Shown one piece after another: positions 34,569-43,012 of a DNA stretch of 64,000 nucleotides. The stretch is taken from contig NZ_OY762614.1 in assembly GCF_963666145.1 (NCBI RefSeq), positions 4,020,501 to 4,084,500 on the forward strand, read 5' to 3'. Every line of letters starts with the position of its first letter. Position 1 is the stretch's first letter. The stretch is from an uncultured Desulfobacter sp. Its GTDB lineage: Bacteria > Desulfobacterota > Desulfobacteria > Desulfobacterales > Desulfobacteraceae. Under the pieces are notes generated by a model. The model searched no databases. It worked only from the letters and a program-made list of their open reading frames with translations, and was not told where the DNA came from. A program made the position numbers and the translations under genes.

Positions 34569-35507
34569 ATGCGGTTTGAAAAAAAAGATATTCTGGATAT
34601 TGATTCCCTTAGCCGGGAGGAAATCGTGTATATCCTGGACACGGCCCGGGGGATGAAGGAGATATCCCAGCGCGCCGTTAAAAAAGTGCCCACCCTTCGG
34701 GGCAAAACCATTGTGCTTTTTTTCCAGGAGCCGTCAACCCGGACCAAGATGTCCTTTGAGCTGGCCGGCAAGCGGCTGTCCGCTGATACGGTGGCCATAT
34801 CCAAATCGTCCTCCAGCATTGTCAAGGGGGAAACCTTAAGAGATACGGTCAGGACCCTTGAATCCATGAAGCCTGATATTATTGTGATGCGGCATTCGTC
34901 TTCGGGGGCGGCCGCCCAGGTGGCAAAATGGGTCAAATGTTCGGTGATCAACGCCGGAGACGGCACCCATGCCCATCCCTCCCAGGCCCTTTTGGATATG
35001 ATGACCATCCAGGAGAAAAAAGGCGGGTTTGACGGGTTAAAGGTGTCCATTGTGGGCGATATTTCCCATTCCAGGGTGGCCCGTTCCAACATTATCGGTC
35101 TGTCGAGAATGGGGGCAAAGGTAAGCATCTGTGCGCCCGGGACCATGATCCCTGTGGGTATTGAGCAGATGGGCTGCACCGTGGCCCGGGATATGGATGA
35201 ATGTGTGACGGATTCGGATGTGATTATGATGCTACGCATTCAAAAGGAGCGCCAGGGCAGCCTGCTTTTTCCAAGTGAACGGGAGTATGCCTCGCTTTAC
35301 GGGTTGAATCAGAGGCGTCTGGATTTGGCGGCAAAGGATGCCCTGATCATGCACCCGGGGCCGTTGAACCGGGGTGTTGAAATTTCAACCCTGGTGGCGG
35401 ATGGCGAACAATCCGTTATTTTGGATCAGGTGACCAATGGGGTGGCCCTGCGTATGGCTCTTTTTTATCTGGTGTCGGGAGGCAGCAAAAATGCAGATTC
35501 AAATTAA
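34569..35507 (+). CDS. pyrB: Aspartate carbamoyltransferase catalytic chain
   Basis: Second step of pyrimidine synthesis. 312 residues. Carbamoyl-phosphate motif FQEPSTRTKMSFELAGKRL (a Lys replaces the usual Arg after STRT), HPSQALLDMMTI, MMLRIQKERQ and MHPGPLNRGVEI are in place. Overlaps pyrC by 17 bp, so the two enzymes are co-translated. No pyrI regulatory chain is seen, and no attenuator of the pyr type is visible upstream. Confidence 0.96.
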   Translation: MRFEKKDILDIDSLSREEIVYILDTARGMKEISQRAVKKVPTLRGKTIVLFFQEPSTRTKMSFELAGKRLSADTVAISKSSSSIVKGETLRDTVRTLESMKPDIIVMRHSSSGAAAQVAKWVKCSVINAGDGTHAHPSQALLDMMTIQEKKGGFDGLKVSIVGDISHSRVARSNIIGLSRMGAKVSICAPGTMIPVGIEQMGCTVARDMDECVTDSDVIMMLRIQKERQGSLLFPSEREYASLYGLNQRRLDLAAKDALIMHPGPLNRGVEISTLVADGEQSVILDQVTNGVALRMALFYLVSGGSKNADSN

Positions 35508-36789
35508 AAACGTCCGGGTGATTGACCCCGGTAATATTGACGGCATAAAAGATATCAGTATCAAGGACGGCGTGTTTGAGGCGGTGTCGGAACCGGGCCA
35601 GTTGCCCGAAGTTGCCGATGATTCCTGCGGGGTTAAAGTCATTGACGGCCAGGGCCTGATTGCCGTTCCGGGACTCATTGACGTGCATGTTCATTTGCGC
35701 GAGCCGGGTCAGGAATATAAGGAAACCATTGAAACGGGTGCAAAGGCCGCTGCTGCCGGTGGCATCACAGCGGTCTGTTCCATGCCCAATACCAAACCTG
35801 TAAATGATAATGCCCAGGTGACCTCCTTTATTCTCGCCCAGGCGCAAAAGGCAAAAGCCGCCAGGGTGTATCCGGTGGGAGCTATTTCCACGAATCTTGA
35901 GGGGCAAAAACTCAACGACATTGCAGATATGAAAAAAGCCGGGATCCGAGCCGTCACCGATGACGGCATGCCGGTTACCGATTCCCAGCTCATGAGGCGA
36001 ACCCTGGAATACTGCAAATCACTGGATCTCCCCGTGTTCGTCCATGCCGAAGATAAACGCCTTGCCGATGGCGGATCCATGAACGAAGGACTGCCGGCCA
36101 CGGTGATGGGGATCAAAGGTATTCCCAATGCCGCCGAGTCCGTCATGGTGATGCGCGATATCGCCCTGGCTGAACTTACGGGCGCAAGGGTGCATTTCTG
36201 TCACATGAGCACGGCCCAGTCCATAGAAGCCATCCGCCAGGCCAAAGCAAAGGGGGTGCCTGTCACTTGTGAAACTGCCCCCCATTATTTCACCCTCACA
36301 GATGCAGATATTCCGCCCTATGACACCAATTTTAAGATGAATCCTCCCCTGCGCAGTGAAAACGACCGAAAAGCCATTATCGAGGGTTTGATCGACGGCA
36401 CCATTGACATGATTGCCACGGACCATGCGCCCCATGCCGAGGACGAAAAACAAGTGGAATTCGACCAGGCCGCATTCGGTATTGTGGGGCTCGAAACGTC
36501 GTTACCCCTAAGCCTGGACCTTGTTGCCCAGGGCCATTTGACTCTAACGCAGTTGGTGGAAAAAATGGCCAAAGCCCCGGCAAATCTTCTGGGAATCAAC
36601 AACGATATTGTACCGGGCCACCCCGCAGACCTTACCCTCATTGATAAGGATGCCCGCTGGACCGTGGAACCAAATACATTTGTCTCCAAAGGACGCAACA
36701 CACCTTTTGCCGGGCGCCAACTTACGGGTGCGGCTGCTATTACCATTGTTGCCGGCCAGATTGTTTACACCAGGGATTTTGAGGGTTGA
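35491..36789 (+). CDS. pyrC: Dihydroorotase
   Basis: Third step of pyrimidine synthesis. 432 residues from ATG 35491 (MQIQIKNVRVIDPGN). Metal ligands DVHVHLREPGQEYKETIETG, later CHMSTAQS, ATDHAPHAEDEK, and the C-terminal GHPADLTLID of class I amidohydrolases are present. With its active-site residues intact it is likely catalytic rather than a pseudo-dihydroorotase. It ends the conserved plus-strand block; an accessory patch follows. Confidence 0.95.
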   Translation: MQIQIKNVRVIDPGNIDGIKDISIKDGVFEAVSEPGQLPEVADDSCGVKVIDGQGLIAVPGLIDVHVHLREPGQEYKETIETGAKAAAAGGITAVCSMPNTKPVNDNAQVTSFILAQAQKAKAARVYPVGAISTNLEGQKLNDIADMKKAGIRAVTDDGMPVTDSQLMRRTLEYCKSLDLPVFVHAEDKRLADGGSMNEGLPATVMGIKGIPNAAESVMVMRDIALAELTGARVHFCHMSTAQSIEAIRQAKAKGVPVTCETAPHYFTLTDADIPPYDTNFKMNPPLRSENDRKAIIEGLIDGTIDMIATDHAPHAEDEKQVEFDQAAFGIVGLETSLPLSLDLVAQGHLTLTQLVEKMAKAPANLLGINNDIVPGHPADLTLIDKDARWTVEPNTFVSKGRNTPFAGRQLTGAAAITIVAGQIVYTRDFEG

Positions 36790-36808
36790 GTATTTTATTG
36801 GGGCTGGA

Positions 36809-36915
36809 TTCTAACGTCGGCCATTGTAGGGACAGGTCCCTGTGCCTGCCCTAACGTGGGCAACCACAGGGGGATTGCCCTGCCCCTACAAAAGATGGCC
36901 CATTTTATGATCAAA
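36809..36915 (+). repeat. Dispersed palindromic repeat, copy B
   Basis: Begins TTCTAACGTCGGCCATTGTA, with arms CAGGTCCCTGTGCCTGCCC and GGCAACCACAGGGGGATTGCC around a CTAACGTG loop, and a tail AAAGATGGCCCATTTTATGA TCAAA shared with copy C. It sits 20 bp after pyrC at the edge of the accessory patch. Confidence 0.85.
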
Positions 36916-36989
36916 CCCTTTTATTTCACGATGAAGGGCATGAAGAATATCTACCTGGAAATCAATCTTCATGCGCTTCATGGTTTTAA

Positions 36990-37412
36990 GTTAAATTGAG
37001 GTGGACGTCCGGATCATCTCCGCCAACAATAAACAGTTGGAGCAGGAGGTCATTGAGGTCAATTTCAGGGCGGTTTTGTTTTTCAGGCTTAACGTGATAC
37101 CCATCAAGGAACCGCCGCTGCGGAATAGGAGGGGCGATGTTGAACTTCTTTCAGCCCATGTTGTGTAAAAGTATTCGGCGAAGCTTGGCAAAAATATTTC
37201 AAAACTATCTTCTCATGCGATTGACTTTTTGAATGAATATTCCTTTCCGGCAATGTGAGGGAATTTGGGAATCTGATTGAACGATCGGTTGCCCTGTCCT
37301 CAACGAATATCATCCTACCTGAAAGTCTGACAATATCTTCGCACAATCGGCGGCGTTGGCTCGAAGGGGCCAGGGGAGAACAGTACGATCTGATGGAAAT
37401 AATTGACAGATC
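36990..37412 (+). pseudogene. Decayed fragment of a PilR-type sigma-54 activator gene
   Basis: Parallels residues about 275-409 of the intact pilR copy 1.2 kb downstream: readable pieces include IEVDVRIIS, LEQEVIE, FFRLNVIPIKEPPLR, RRGDVELLSAH, ISKLSSHAIDFLNEYSFP, LIERSVALSSTNIILPESLTIS and RRRWLEG. It is interrupted by at least two stops (after SAHVV and after SFPAM), lacks the REC domain, Walker motifs and DNA-binding tail, and ends at the toxin-antitoxin promoter. Protein similarity well above DNA similarity shows an old paralogue, not a recent copy. Confidence 0.85.
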
Positions 37413-37430
37413 CTCAATTTTGACAATTTG

Positions 37431-37459
37431 TTGACCGAGTTGGTCCGAATGGGTATAGT
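37431..37459 (+). promoter_or_regulatory. Sigma-70 promoter of the toxin-antitoxin pair
   Basis: TTGACC (37431-37436), exactly 17 bp, TATAGT (37454-37459), 50 bp before the antitoxin start. A GAGGAG ribosome site precedes that start at 37499-37504. Confidence 0.7.
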
Positions 37460-37508
37460 GCGTTCTGTAGGGCGTTTATTTGCATCATTTTAAACCCGAG
37501 GAGACAAA

Positions 37509-37742
37509 ATGATTGTCAATGTGTCAGAGGCGAAAGCGAAGCTTTCCAAATTGATAGATATGGCATACCAGGGTGAGGAGATTGTTATCGCAAAAAATAA
37601 TCTTCCTTTGGTCAAGCTGGTGGCTCACAAAATGAGGCCAACGCGCAAGCTGGGCCAAATGAAAGGGCAGATAATCATACCTGATGATTTTCTGGAAGAA
37701 GACGAGGACCTTAATGCGATGTTTTATGGAGAGGAAAAATGA
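37509..37742 (+). CDS. Phd/YefM-family antitoxin
   Basis: 77 residues. The N-terminal DNA-binding fold MIVNVSEAKAKLSKLIDMAYQGEEIVIAKNNLPLVKL is typical of Phd/YefM antitoxins paired with PIN toxins. The acidic C-terminal half (DDFLEEDEDLNAMFYGEEK) would wrap the toxin. It has its own promoter and overlaps the toxin start by 4 bp (ATGA). The pair probably controls its own transcription. As the toxin is broken, the antitoxin may be a relic or may act on other toxins. Confidence 0.88.
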   Translation: MIVNVSEAKAKLSKLIDMAYQGEEIVIAKNNLPLVKLVAHKMRPTRKLGQMKGQIIIPDDFLEEDEDLNAMFYGEEK

Positions 37743-38110
37743 GAATCCTCGTTGATACTCACATCTATTTATGGATGTTTTCCTGTCCTGAAAAATTGTC
37801 CGATGCCAGACGTTATGAACTTGAATCCTCCGTAAATGAGGTGTTTCTCAGTTGAATCAGCATAGCCGAACTCATGATAAAACACTCCATCGGCAAAATA
37901 GATATCACTTTCAATCCTATGGAAATGGCTGTGGAAATGGGGCTTGAGAAGTTGAATTTCACAGGGGAGGATGCTCTACTTTTAAAAAGTCTTCCATTTT
38001 TTCATAAAGATCCCTTCGATCGAATGCTGGTTGCACAATCCATGACAAACAAGCTGGCCCTGATGTCGGACGATTCAAAAATTAAAAAATATGATTGTAA
38101 ATTGATTTAA
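37739..38110 (+). pseudogene. PIN-domain (VapC-type) toxin interrupted by an in-frame TGA
   Basis: ATG 37739 opens MRILVDTHIYLWMFS with the first PIN aspartate (VDTH). After codon 38 (EVFLS) a TGA at 37853-37855 stands where relatives have a small or aromatic residue in the LSxxSIxELxIK segment. The frame then continues without further error: ISIAELMIKHSIGKI...LPFFHKDPFDRMLVAQS...LALMSDDSKIKKYD, holding the other acidic residues. One nonsense change thus separates it from an intact 123-residue ribonuclease toxin. A restart at ATG 37874 would lack the active site. Confidence 0.85.
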
Positions 38111-38144
38111 GATATTGATTAGGGATTAACCCGGAATAGAAATT

Positions 38145-39536
38145 ATGGCGAACGCACACAGCATTCTGGTGGTCGACGATGAATTGAGCATGCGCGAGTT
38201 TCTGGAGATGCTTCTGTGTAAAAAAGGGTATAAGGTCTCTCTTGCAAAGAACGGCAAGCAGGCCCTCAACAGTATCAAACAAAAAAAATACGATCTGGTG
38301 CTCACCGATATCCGTTTAGGCGATATTACCGGTTTGGATGTGTTGCGGGCCGTGAAAAAAGAGCACCAGGATACTGTGGTAATCATGATTTCAGCCTATG
38401 CCACAACGGAAATCGCGGTTGAGGCAATGAACGAAGGGGCTTACGATTTTGTGCCCAAGCCTTTTGATAATAATGAGCTTTGCGCCACCATTGCCAAGGC
38501 CCTGGCGCTTTTGACCCTGGATCAGGAAAAGGCCCATCGCTCGATTGAACTTAAATCCCATCTTCATTTCAACCGCATCATCGGCAACAGTCCAGGTATG
38601 CAGGCTATTTATAAACGGATTCGCCAGATCGGTCCCACCAAGACCAATGTGCTGATCACCGGTGAAAGCGGTACCGGCAAAGAGCTTATCGCCAGAGCCA
38701 TCCATGATAATTCCGAGCGCAAAGACAAACCATTCGTGGTGGTCAATTGCGGCGGAATCCCGGATACGCTCATGGAAAGCGAATTTTTCGGCCATGTTAA
38801 AGGAGCGTTTACAGGGGCTGTGGCAGATAAGCAGGGGCTGTTTGAAGCTGCAAACAAAGGGACTATATTCCTGGATGAAATCGGTGAGCTTTCTAACTTC
38901 CTTCAGGTAAAGCTGCTCAGGGCTGTCCAGGAAACCAGCTTTAAACCGGTAGGGAGTACCCGTGAAATCAATGTGGATGTCCGTATCATCTCCGCTACAA
39001 ACAAAAAGCTGGAACAAGAGGTCATTGACGGTAATTTTCGCGAAGATCTGTTTTTCCGGCTCAACGTCATTCCCATTAAAGTCCCCCCTTTGCGGGAGCG
39101 GAAAGGGGATGTCGAACTGCTCTCCGCCCACTTTGTTGAAAAGTATTCCAAAAAACTTAACAAAGATATTTCCAAACTGTCGTCCTACGCCATTGATTTT
39201 TTAAACAAATACTCCTTCCCGGGAAATGTTAGAGAACTTGAAAATCTAATTGAGCGCTCGGTTGCGCTGTCATCCACCAACATCATCCTTCCTGAAAGCC
39301 TTACGATTTCAACGCACAAACGCAGGCGCTGGGTGGAAGGTGTAAAAGGAGAACGGTTCGATTTAGAGGATGTTGTATCCGGTGTTGATCTCGATTCGGT
39401 TCTCGGCAAAATAGAAGCCGCTTACCTTGAAAAGGCCATGGAGGTCGCCGGAGGAAACAAAAAAAAGGCCGCAGACTATTTAAATTTAAGTATGCGGTCG
39501 ATGAGGTATCGCCTTGATAAAACAACTGACAATTAA
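38145..39536 (+). CDS. pilR: NtrC-family sigma-54 response regulator, PilR-like
   Basis: 463 residues. Receiver domain (phospho-acceptor D55 in LVLTDIRLGD), AAA+ domain with Walker A GESGTGKE (173-180), sigma-54 contact GAFTGA (220-225), and arginine-finger region FFRLNVIPIKVPPLRERKGDVE. A Fis-type helix-turn-helix ends AADYLNLSMRSMRYRLDK, the PilR form. Probably activates the pilin gene 5 kb away, which has a candidate -24/-12 promoter. No PilS kinase is adjacent: its usual place is taken by the accessory patch. ATG 38145 is 35 bp after the toxin remnant. Confidence 0.88.
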   Translation: MANAHSILVVDDELSMREFLEMLLCKKGYKVSLAKNGKQALNSIKQKKYDLVLTDIRLGDITGLDVLRAVKKEHQDTVVIMISAYATTEIAVEAMNEGAYDFVPKPFDNNELCATIAKALALLTLDQEKAHRSIELKSHLHFNRIIGNSPGMQAIYKRIRQIGPTKTNVLITGESGTGKELIARAIHDNSERKDKPFVVVNCGGIPDTLMESEFFGHVKGAFTGAVADKQGLFEAANKGTIFLDEIGELSNFLQVKLLRAVQETSFKPVGSTREINVDVRIISATNKKLEQEVIDGNFREDLFFRLNVIPIKVPPLRERKGDVELLSAHFVEKYSKKLNKDISKLSSYAIDFLNKYSFPGNVRELENLIERSVALSSTNIILPESLTISTHKRRRWVEGVKGERFDLEDVVSGVDLDSVLGKIEAAYLEKAMEVAGGNKKKAADYLNLSMRSMRYRLDKTTDN

Positions 39537-39591
39537 ACTCAAAACTGGAAAGAGGGAGAAACTCAAAAAATAGCCCGAAATTTTTATGGAA

Positions 39592-41349
39592 TTATAAGAA
39601 CCGAAGATGTTTTTCCGCATACTTAGCGTATTCGCTTTTGGGGTACCTTTTAATTAATTCGTTAAATTTGATTCTTGCTTCAGCCTTCTTGCCTAATTGT
39701 TTCAAACTCGAAGCAATTTTATAAATAGCGTCGGCAGTTTTTCTTTTTTTGTAGGCTTCTTGGAAATATTCCAGGGCAAGGTCAAATCGTTTTGACTCAA
39801 AACTGTCATCTTTGATGTCAGCAAGGTAAATAATGGTGGCTGCACGATAGTAATTGTCATAATTTTTTTTGATTTTTAAAGCTTTATTAATTAATTGAAT
39901 TGCCTCCTGATATTTACCTTCCGCCATTTTAAATTCTGCGAGGGTAAGCGTTGCTTTGTCCCGCCATTTAAATGGTTCCGGATTGGCGACCGCTTTTTCA
40001 AATGCCCTTCGTTTCTCCTTGCCAGCTGAATATTGCCCATACAGACACAGCACCATGCTGTTTTCCGGATTGGTTTTTAATGTGGCACGCCATATTGATT
40101 TGTCATCGTTAAAGTCAAATTGCCTGTGAAAAGTGCAAATAGTGTTAATCGATAGTAAAATGATAACTGCCGTGACTATTATGGGAGAAGGAATTTTTTT
40201 GACCAGAGAGAACCATTGAATGAAAGCAATCGTTCCGATACTCATTACAGCCAAAGATAGGTAAAGATATCTTTCGGCCATCGGCACCCAGGCAACTTTG
40301 TCTAACGCAACTATTAAGGATGGAGAAAAAGACAAAATTAAAATGAGAAAAAATACAGGCAGTGTCCATTTCCGATAAAGTATCGAAATAAAATTAATCA
40401 GGCATAAAAACAGAAAGAAAACCGAATAAACAGTCTTATTAATACTGGCAATGGCAAAATTCAACGGAAAAGGAATAATCAGTTTTTTAATGTAAAATGC
40501 AATCACCGGAAAAAGAAAAAGAATGTCGTTAATACTGTATACACCGAATATCTTTGTCGATGATAAATCCGAATCTGGCCCCTTTGAGGGCATGGGGTGC
40601 ATGGCAACTGCTTTTGCTTGTTCAGATTCGTAAAAATAGTGTTCAAAACCGTTTGTTCTAAAGAAAAAATAAATAAGAAAAGGGATTGTTGTTAAAATTG
40701 CCCATTTTAACATATTTTTTAGTATGGTAATAAGATTCTCCCGACGTTTTACCTGTCTGACAGTATCAATCAATATGATGATCGGGATAACCGCTAAGGC
40801 ATTTTCCTTGCAAAACATGCCGGCCAGTATGCTTAGCGGCACAAGAAAATATCTAACCCTGGAATTCAGGTAATATGCCGATACTGCAACCAAGGCAAAA
40901 AATGTTCCTGCCAGATCAGACCTGCCCGATATCCACACGACCGATTCACAGGTCATCGGATTAAGCGCAAAGAATAGCATGGAAACGGCCGCAAAATTTG
41001 TTTTGTTTTTATCTGACAACAGCCATTGTTTTGAAATCAGATAGACCAGTGTCGCGTTTGCCAGGTGAAGCGTATAATTTGTAATATGCCACGCAGAAAT
41101 CGATTGTCCCCATAGTGCGTAGTCCATATAGCAGATTAATTCTAACAGCGGGCGGTAGTATTGTTTTGTATGAGAAAATAAAAATAGCTTTTCCAGCTGA
41201 AAAGAATCAAACTGATCATGGATGCTGTTTAGAATATCCACATCGTCGAAGTTGAGAAAACCAAAATTGAGCGTCGGCAGGTAGACCGTCATAATAACCA
41301 ATAAAGCAAGCAAAAAAGCCCGGTTGCCTGACGGTCTTATTGGTTTCAT
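39592..41349 (-). CDS. GT-C-type membrane glycosyltransferase with TPR tail
   Basis: 585 residues. About ten hydrophobic segments from residue 10 to 400; an early loop holds FGFLNFDDVDIL, the acidic pair typical of PMT-like GT-C enzymes that use polyprenyl-linked sugar, and YYRPLLEL. The C-terminal 180 residues are tetratricopeptide repeats (ATLTLAEFKMAEGKYQEAIQLINKALK; ALEYFQEAYKKRKTADAIYKIASSLK). Last gene of an operon with an ABC exporter next to the pilin; glycosylation of pilin or export of a glycan is a reasonable guess. It overlaps the preceding gene by 1 base. Confidence 0.7.
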   Translation of the reverse strand: MKPIRPSGNRAFLLALLVIMTVYLPTLNFGFLNFDDVDILNSIHDQFDSFQLEKLFLFSHTKQYYRPLLELICYMDYALWGQSISAWHITNYTLHLANATLVYLISKQWLLSDKNKTNFAAVSMLFFALNPMTCESVVWISGRSDLAGTFFALVAVSAYYLNSRVRYFLVPLSILAGMFCKENALAVIPIIILIDTVRQVKRRENLITILKNMLKWAILTTIPFLIYFFFRTNGFEHYFYESEQAKAVAMHPMPSKGPDSDLSSTKIFGVYSINDILFLFPVIAFYIKKLIIPFPLNFAIASINKTVYSVFFLFLCLINFISILYRKWTLPVFFLILILSFSPSLIVALDKVAWVPMAERYLYLSLAVMSIGTIAFIQWFSLVKKIPSPIIVTAVIILLSINTICTFHRQFDFNDDKSIWRATLKTNPENSMVLCLYGQYSAGKEKRRAFEKAVANPEPFKWRDKATLTLAEFKMAEGKYQEAIQLINKALKIKKNYDNYYRAATIIYLADIKDDSFESKRFDLALEYFQEAYKKRKTADAIYKIASSLKQLGKKAEARIKFNELIKRYPKSEYAKYAEKHLRFL

Positions 41350-42200
41350 TATTGGGTGAACCGCAATTCACTGGTTGTAAACACCCTGCCATTGGGAAGA
41401 ATATAAAATTGACCGCCATAGGGATCTGCGGGAAGCCTTCTGATCAGCTTTGCGGTAATCAGATCGGCCAGTTTTTTGGGATAATCATGGTATATCGACT
41501 TGTATTCTCTAACTTTTTTTTCAAGTTTATCCAGGATGATGATTGCTTCCAGCCGTGTCTTTAAATGCTTTCGCATAACTGGATCTACGGTTGTTTTCAA
41601 TTGCTCAGACAACAGCTGAATGGCAGGTTCAAGCTGGCTCTCATATACGAAAAGCCGTGTGGCAAGGGGGACTAAAAAATCAGGCCCGCCCCCGCGTTTG
41701 GCAGCTTCCATCAAATAGTGAGAGGCGTTTGAGTTGTCCCGAAGGAAATAGTAATAATTAAAACCAAGATGATATGGGGGATGAAAATCCCAGTCGCGGT
41801 ATCGAGTTGCCTTTTTTAACAGTGCGTTGGCCAGGTCCAACCGGTTGAAATCCCATGCCAGGAACATGCTGTTCATCAAATAGGCATCCCAGAACCAGGG
41901 ATCAAGATCAGTGATCACATCTGCGGTCTGATAAAAAAAATCAGCATCTGTACTGCTGATTTTTTCTTTATTCATGATTTTTCCGCCGATATAGGTTGCA
42001 ATTTTTAAATACAGGAAATCGGAGACAATGCCTTTAAATTCCAGGGCCGCGGTTTTTGCAAAACGGGATGGCATGATGTACGCCATCCGGGTGTCATCCA
42101 GAAGGGATTTCCTTTTGGATTCCAAATGCTGCTGGCTGAATAAGCAGGCAATCATCAGCACTATCAATGCAAAAATGCTGGAGATGGAACGTGATATCAC
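41349..42200 (-). CDS. Membrane-anchored TPR-like protein of the pilin-linked exporter operon
   Basis: 283 residues. One N-terminal membrane segment (ISSIFALIVLMIACLFS), then helical repeats (VITDLDPWFWDAYLMNSMFLAWDFNRLDLANALLKKA; HYLMEAAKRGGGPDFLVPLATRLF) facing the periplasm. It closes with LPADPYGGQFYILPNGRVFTTSELRF, a segment like the C-terminal strand pair of type II pseudopilins. It overlaps the ABC permease by 4 bp and the glycosyltransferase by 1 base. I recall similar genes beside pilA in Geobacter. Role unknown. Confidence 0.6.
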   Translation of the reverse strand: MISRSISSIFALIVLMIACLFSQQHLESKRKSLLDDTRMAYIMPSRFAKTAALEFKGIVSDFLYLKIATYIGGKIMNKEKISSTDADFFYQTADVITDLDPWFWDAYLMNSMFLAWDFNRLDLANALLKKATRYRDWDFHPPYHLGFNYYYFLRDNSNASHYLMEAAKRGGGPDFLVPLATRLFVYESQLEPAIQLLSEQLKTTVDPVMRKHLKTRLEAIIILDKLEKKVREYKSIYHDYPKKLADLITAKLIRRLPADPYGGQFYILPNGRVFTTSELRFTQ

Positions 42201-43012
42201 GACAACTCTCTTCGATTAAAAATCAATGCAGCGCCAATCATTAAAATCGCTACATAAAGACTGCCATACAGCGTAATATTGACTAAATAATCCATAGAGA
42301 TGGTGATGGCATGGGCCGCCTGAACCTTGAGGTCGAAAACGCTTAAATTCGGCAGTGCATATTTTGCAATATCGATAATTCGTGACACCGATTCCGAAAT
42401 CTGTGCTTCCTTTCCGGCACTGCTTTTCAGATAAATCACCACCTCTTCAATACTTTGTCCGGCGATATAAATACAGCTGCTGAAAATTAAGGTGATAAAT
42501 GAGCTGCTGGTAATTGCGGAGAAAAAGACGATTATTGCATTTAACACGGCGAACATTAAAAAAGAGGCATAGATGGCTTTAAAGTATTCAATCCAGGAAA
42601 ATGCTTTAAACCAATCTCCATACTGCGCTTTGGCGATATATAATGTCAGACTGGTACACAGGGTCAAGACAGCAAACGCTGCCAGGATAATCATCAAAAG
42701 CCCTATATACTTCCCCCAAATATACTGGGATCTTGAAAGAGGCTTGGACATCACGCAGTAGATGGTTTTTTTATCGATATCCTTTGCCATGATATTGATG
42801 GATAGAAAAAAGGTCAGCAATAGGGCGGACAACGATATGGCGGACAGGTTAATATCCACCGCCACCTTGCTTAACTCCCGCATGAAAAAACCGATAATCA
42901 CAAGGGTTACCGAAATCATTACAACAGCAAAAAGACCGATCCCGATAATGGCCCGATCCCGGACTCCCTCTTTGAACGTCAGGGTGGATAACGATAAAAT
43001 TCCTGATATCAT
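42197..43012 (-). CDS. ABC-2-type transporter permease
   Basis: 271 residues, six predicted membrane segments. It starts with the helix FKEGVRDRAIIGIGLFAVVMIS, and the conserved IMAKDIDKKTIYCVMSKPLSRSQYIWGKYIGLL loop is typical of ABC-2 permeases of the NosY/gliding type. Its start overlaps the ATPase stop by 4 bp. It probably exports a lipid-linked or protein substrate for surface assembly. Confidence 0.85.
   Translation of the reverse strand: MISGILSLSTLTFKEGVRDRAIIGIGLFAVVMISVTLVIIGFFMRELSKVAVDINLSAISLSALLLTFFLSINIMAKDIDKKTIYCVMSKPLSRSQYIWGKYIGLLMIILAAFAVLTLCTSLTLYIAKAQYGDWFKAFSWIEYFKAIYASFLMFAVLNAIIVFFSAITSSSFITLIFSSCIYIAGQSIEEVVIYLKSSAGKEAQISESVSRIIDIAKYALPNLSVFDLKVQAAHAITISMDYLVNITLYGSLYVAILMIGAALIFNRRELS

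Noticed and set aside
37853..37855. TGA as selenocysteine codon in the PIN toxin
   Set aside because: PIN toxins have no selenocysteine or cysteine at this place, and I see no SECIS-like hairpin right after it. A nonsense mutation is simpler.
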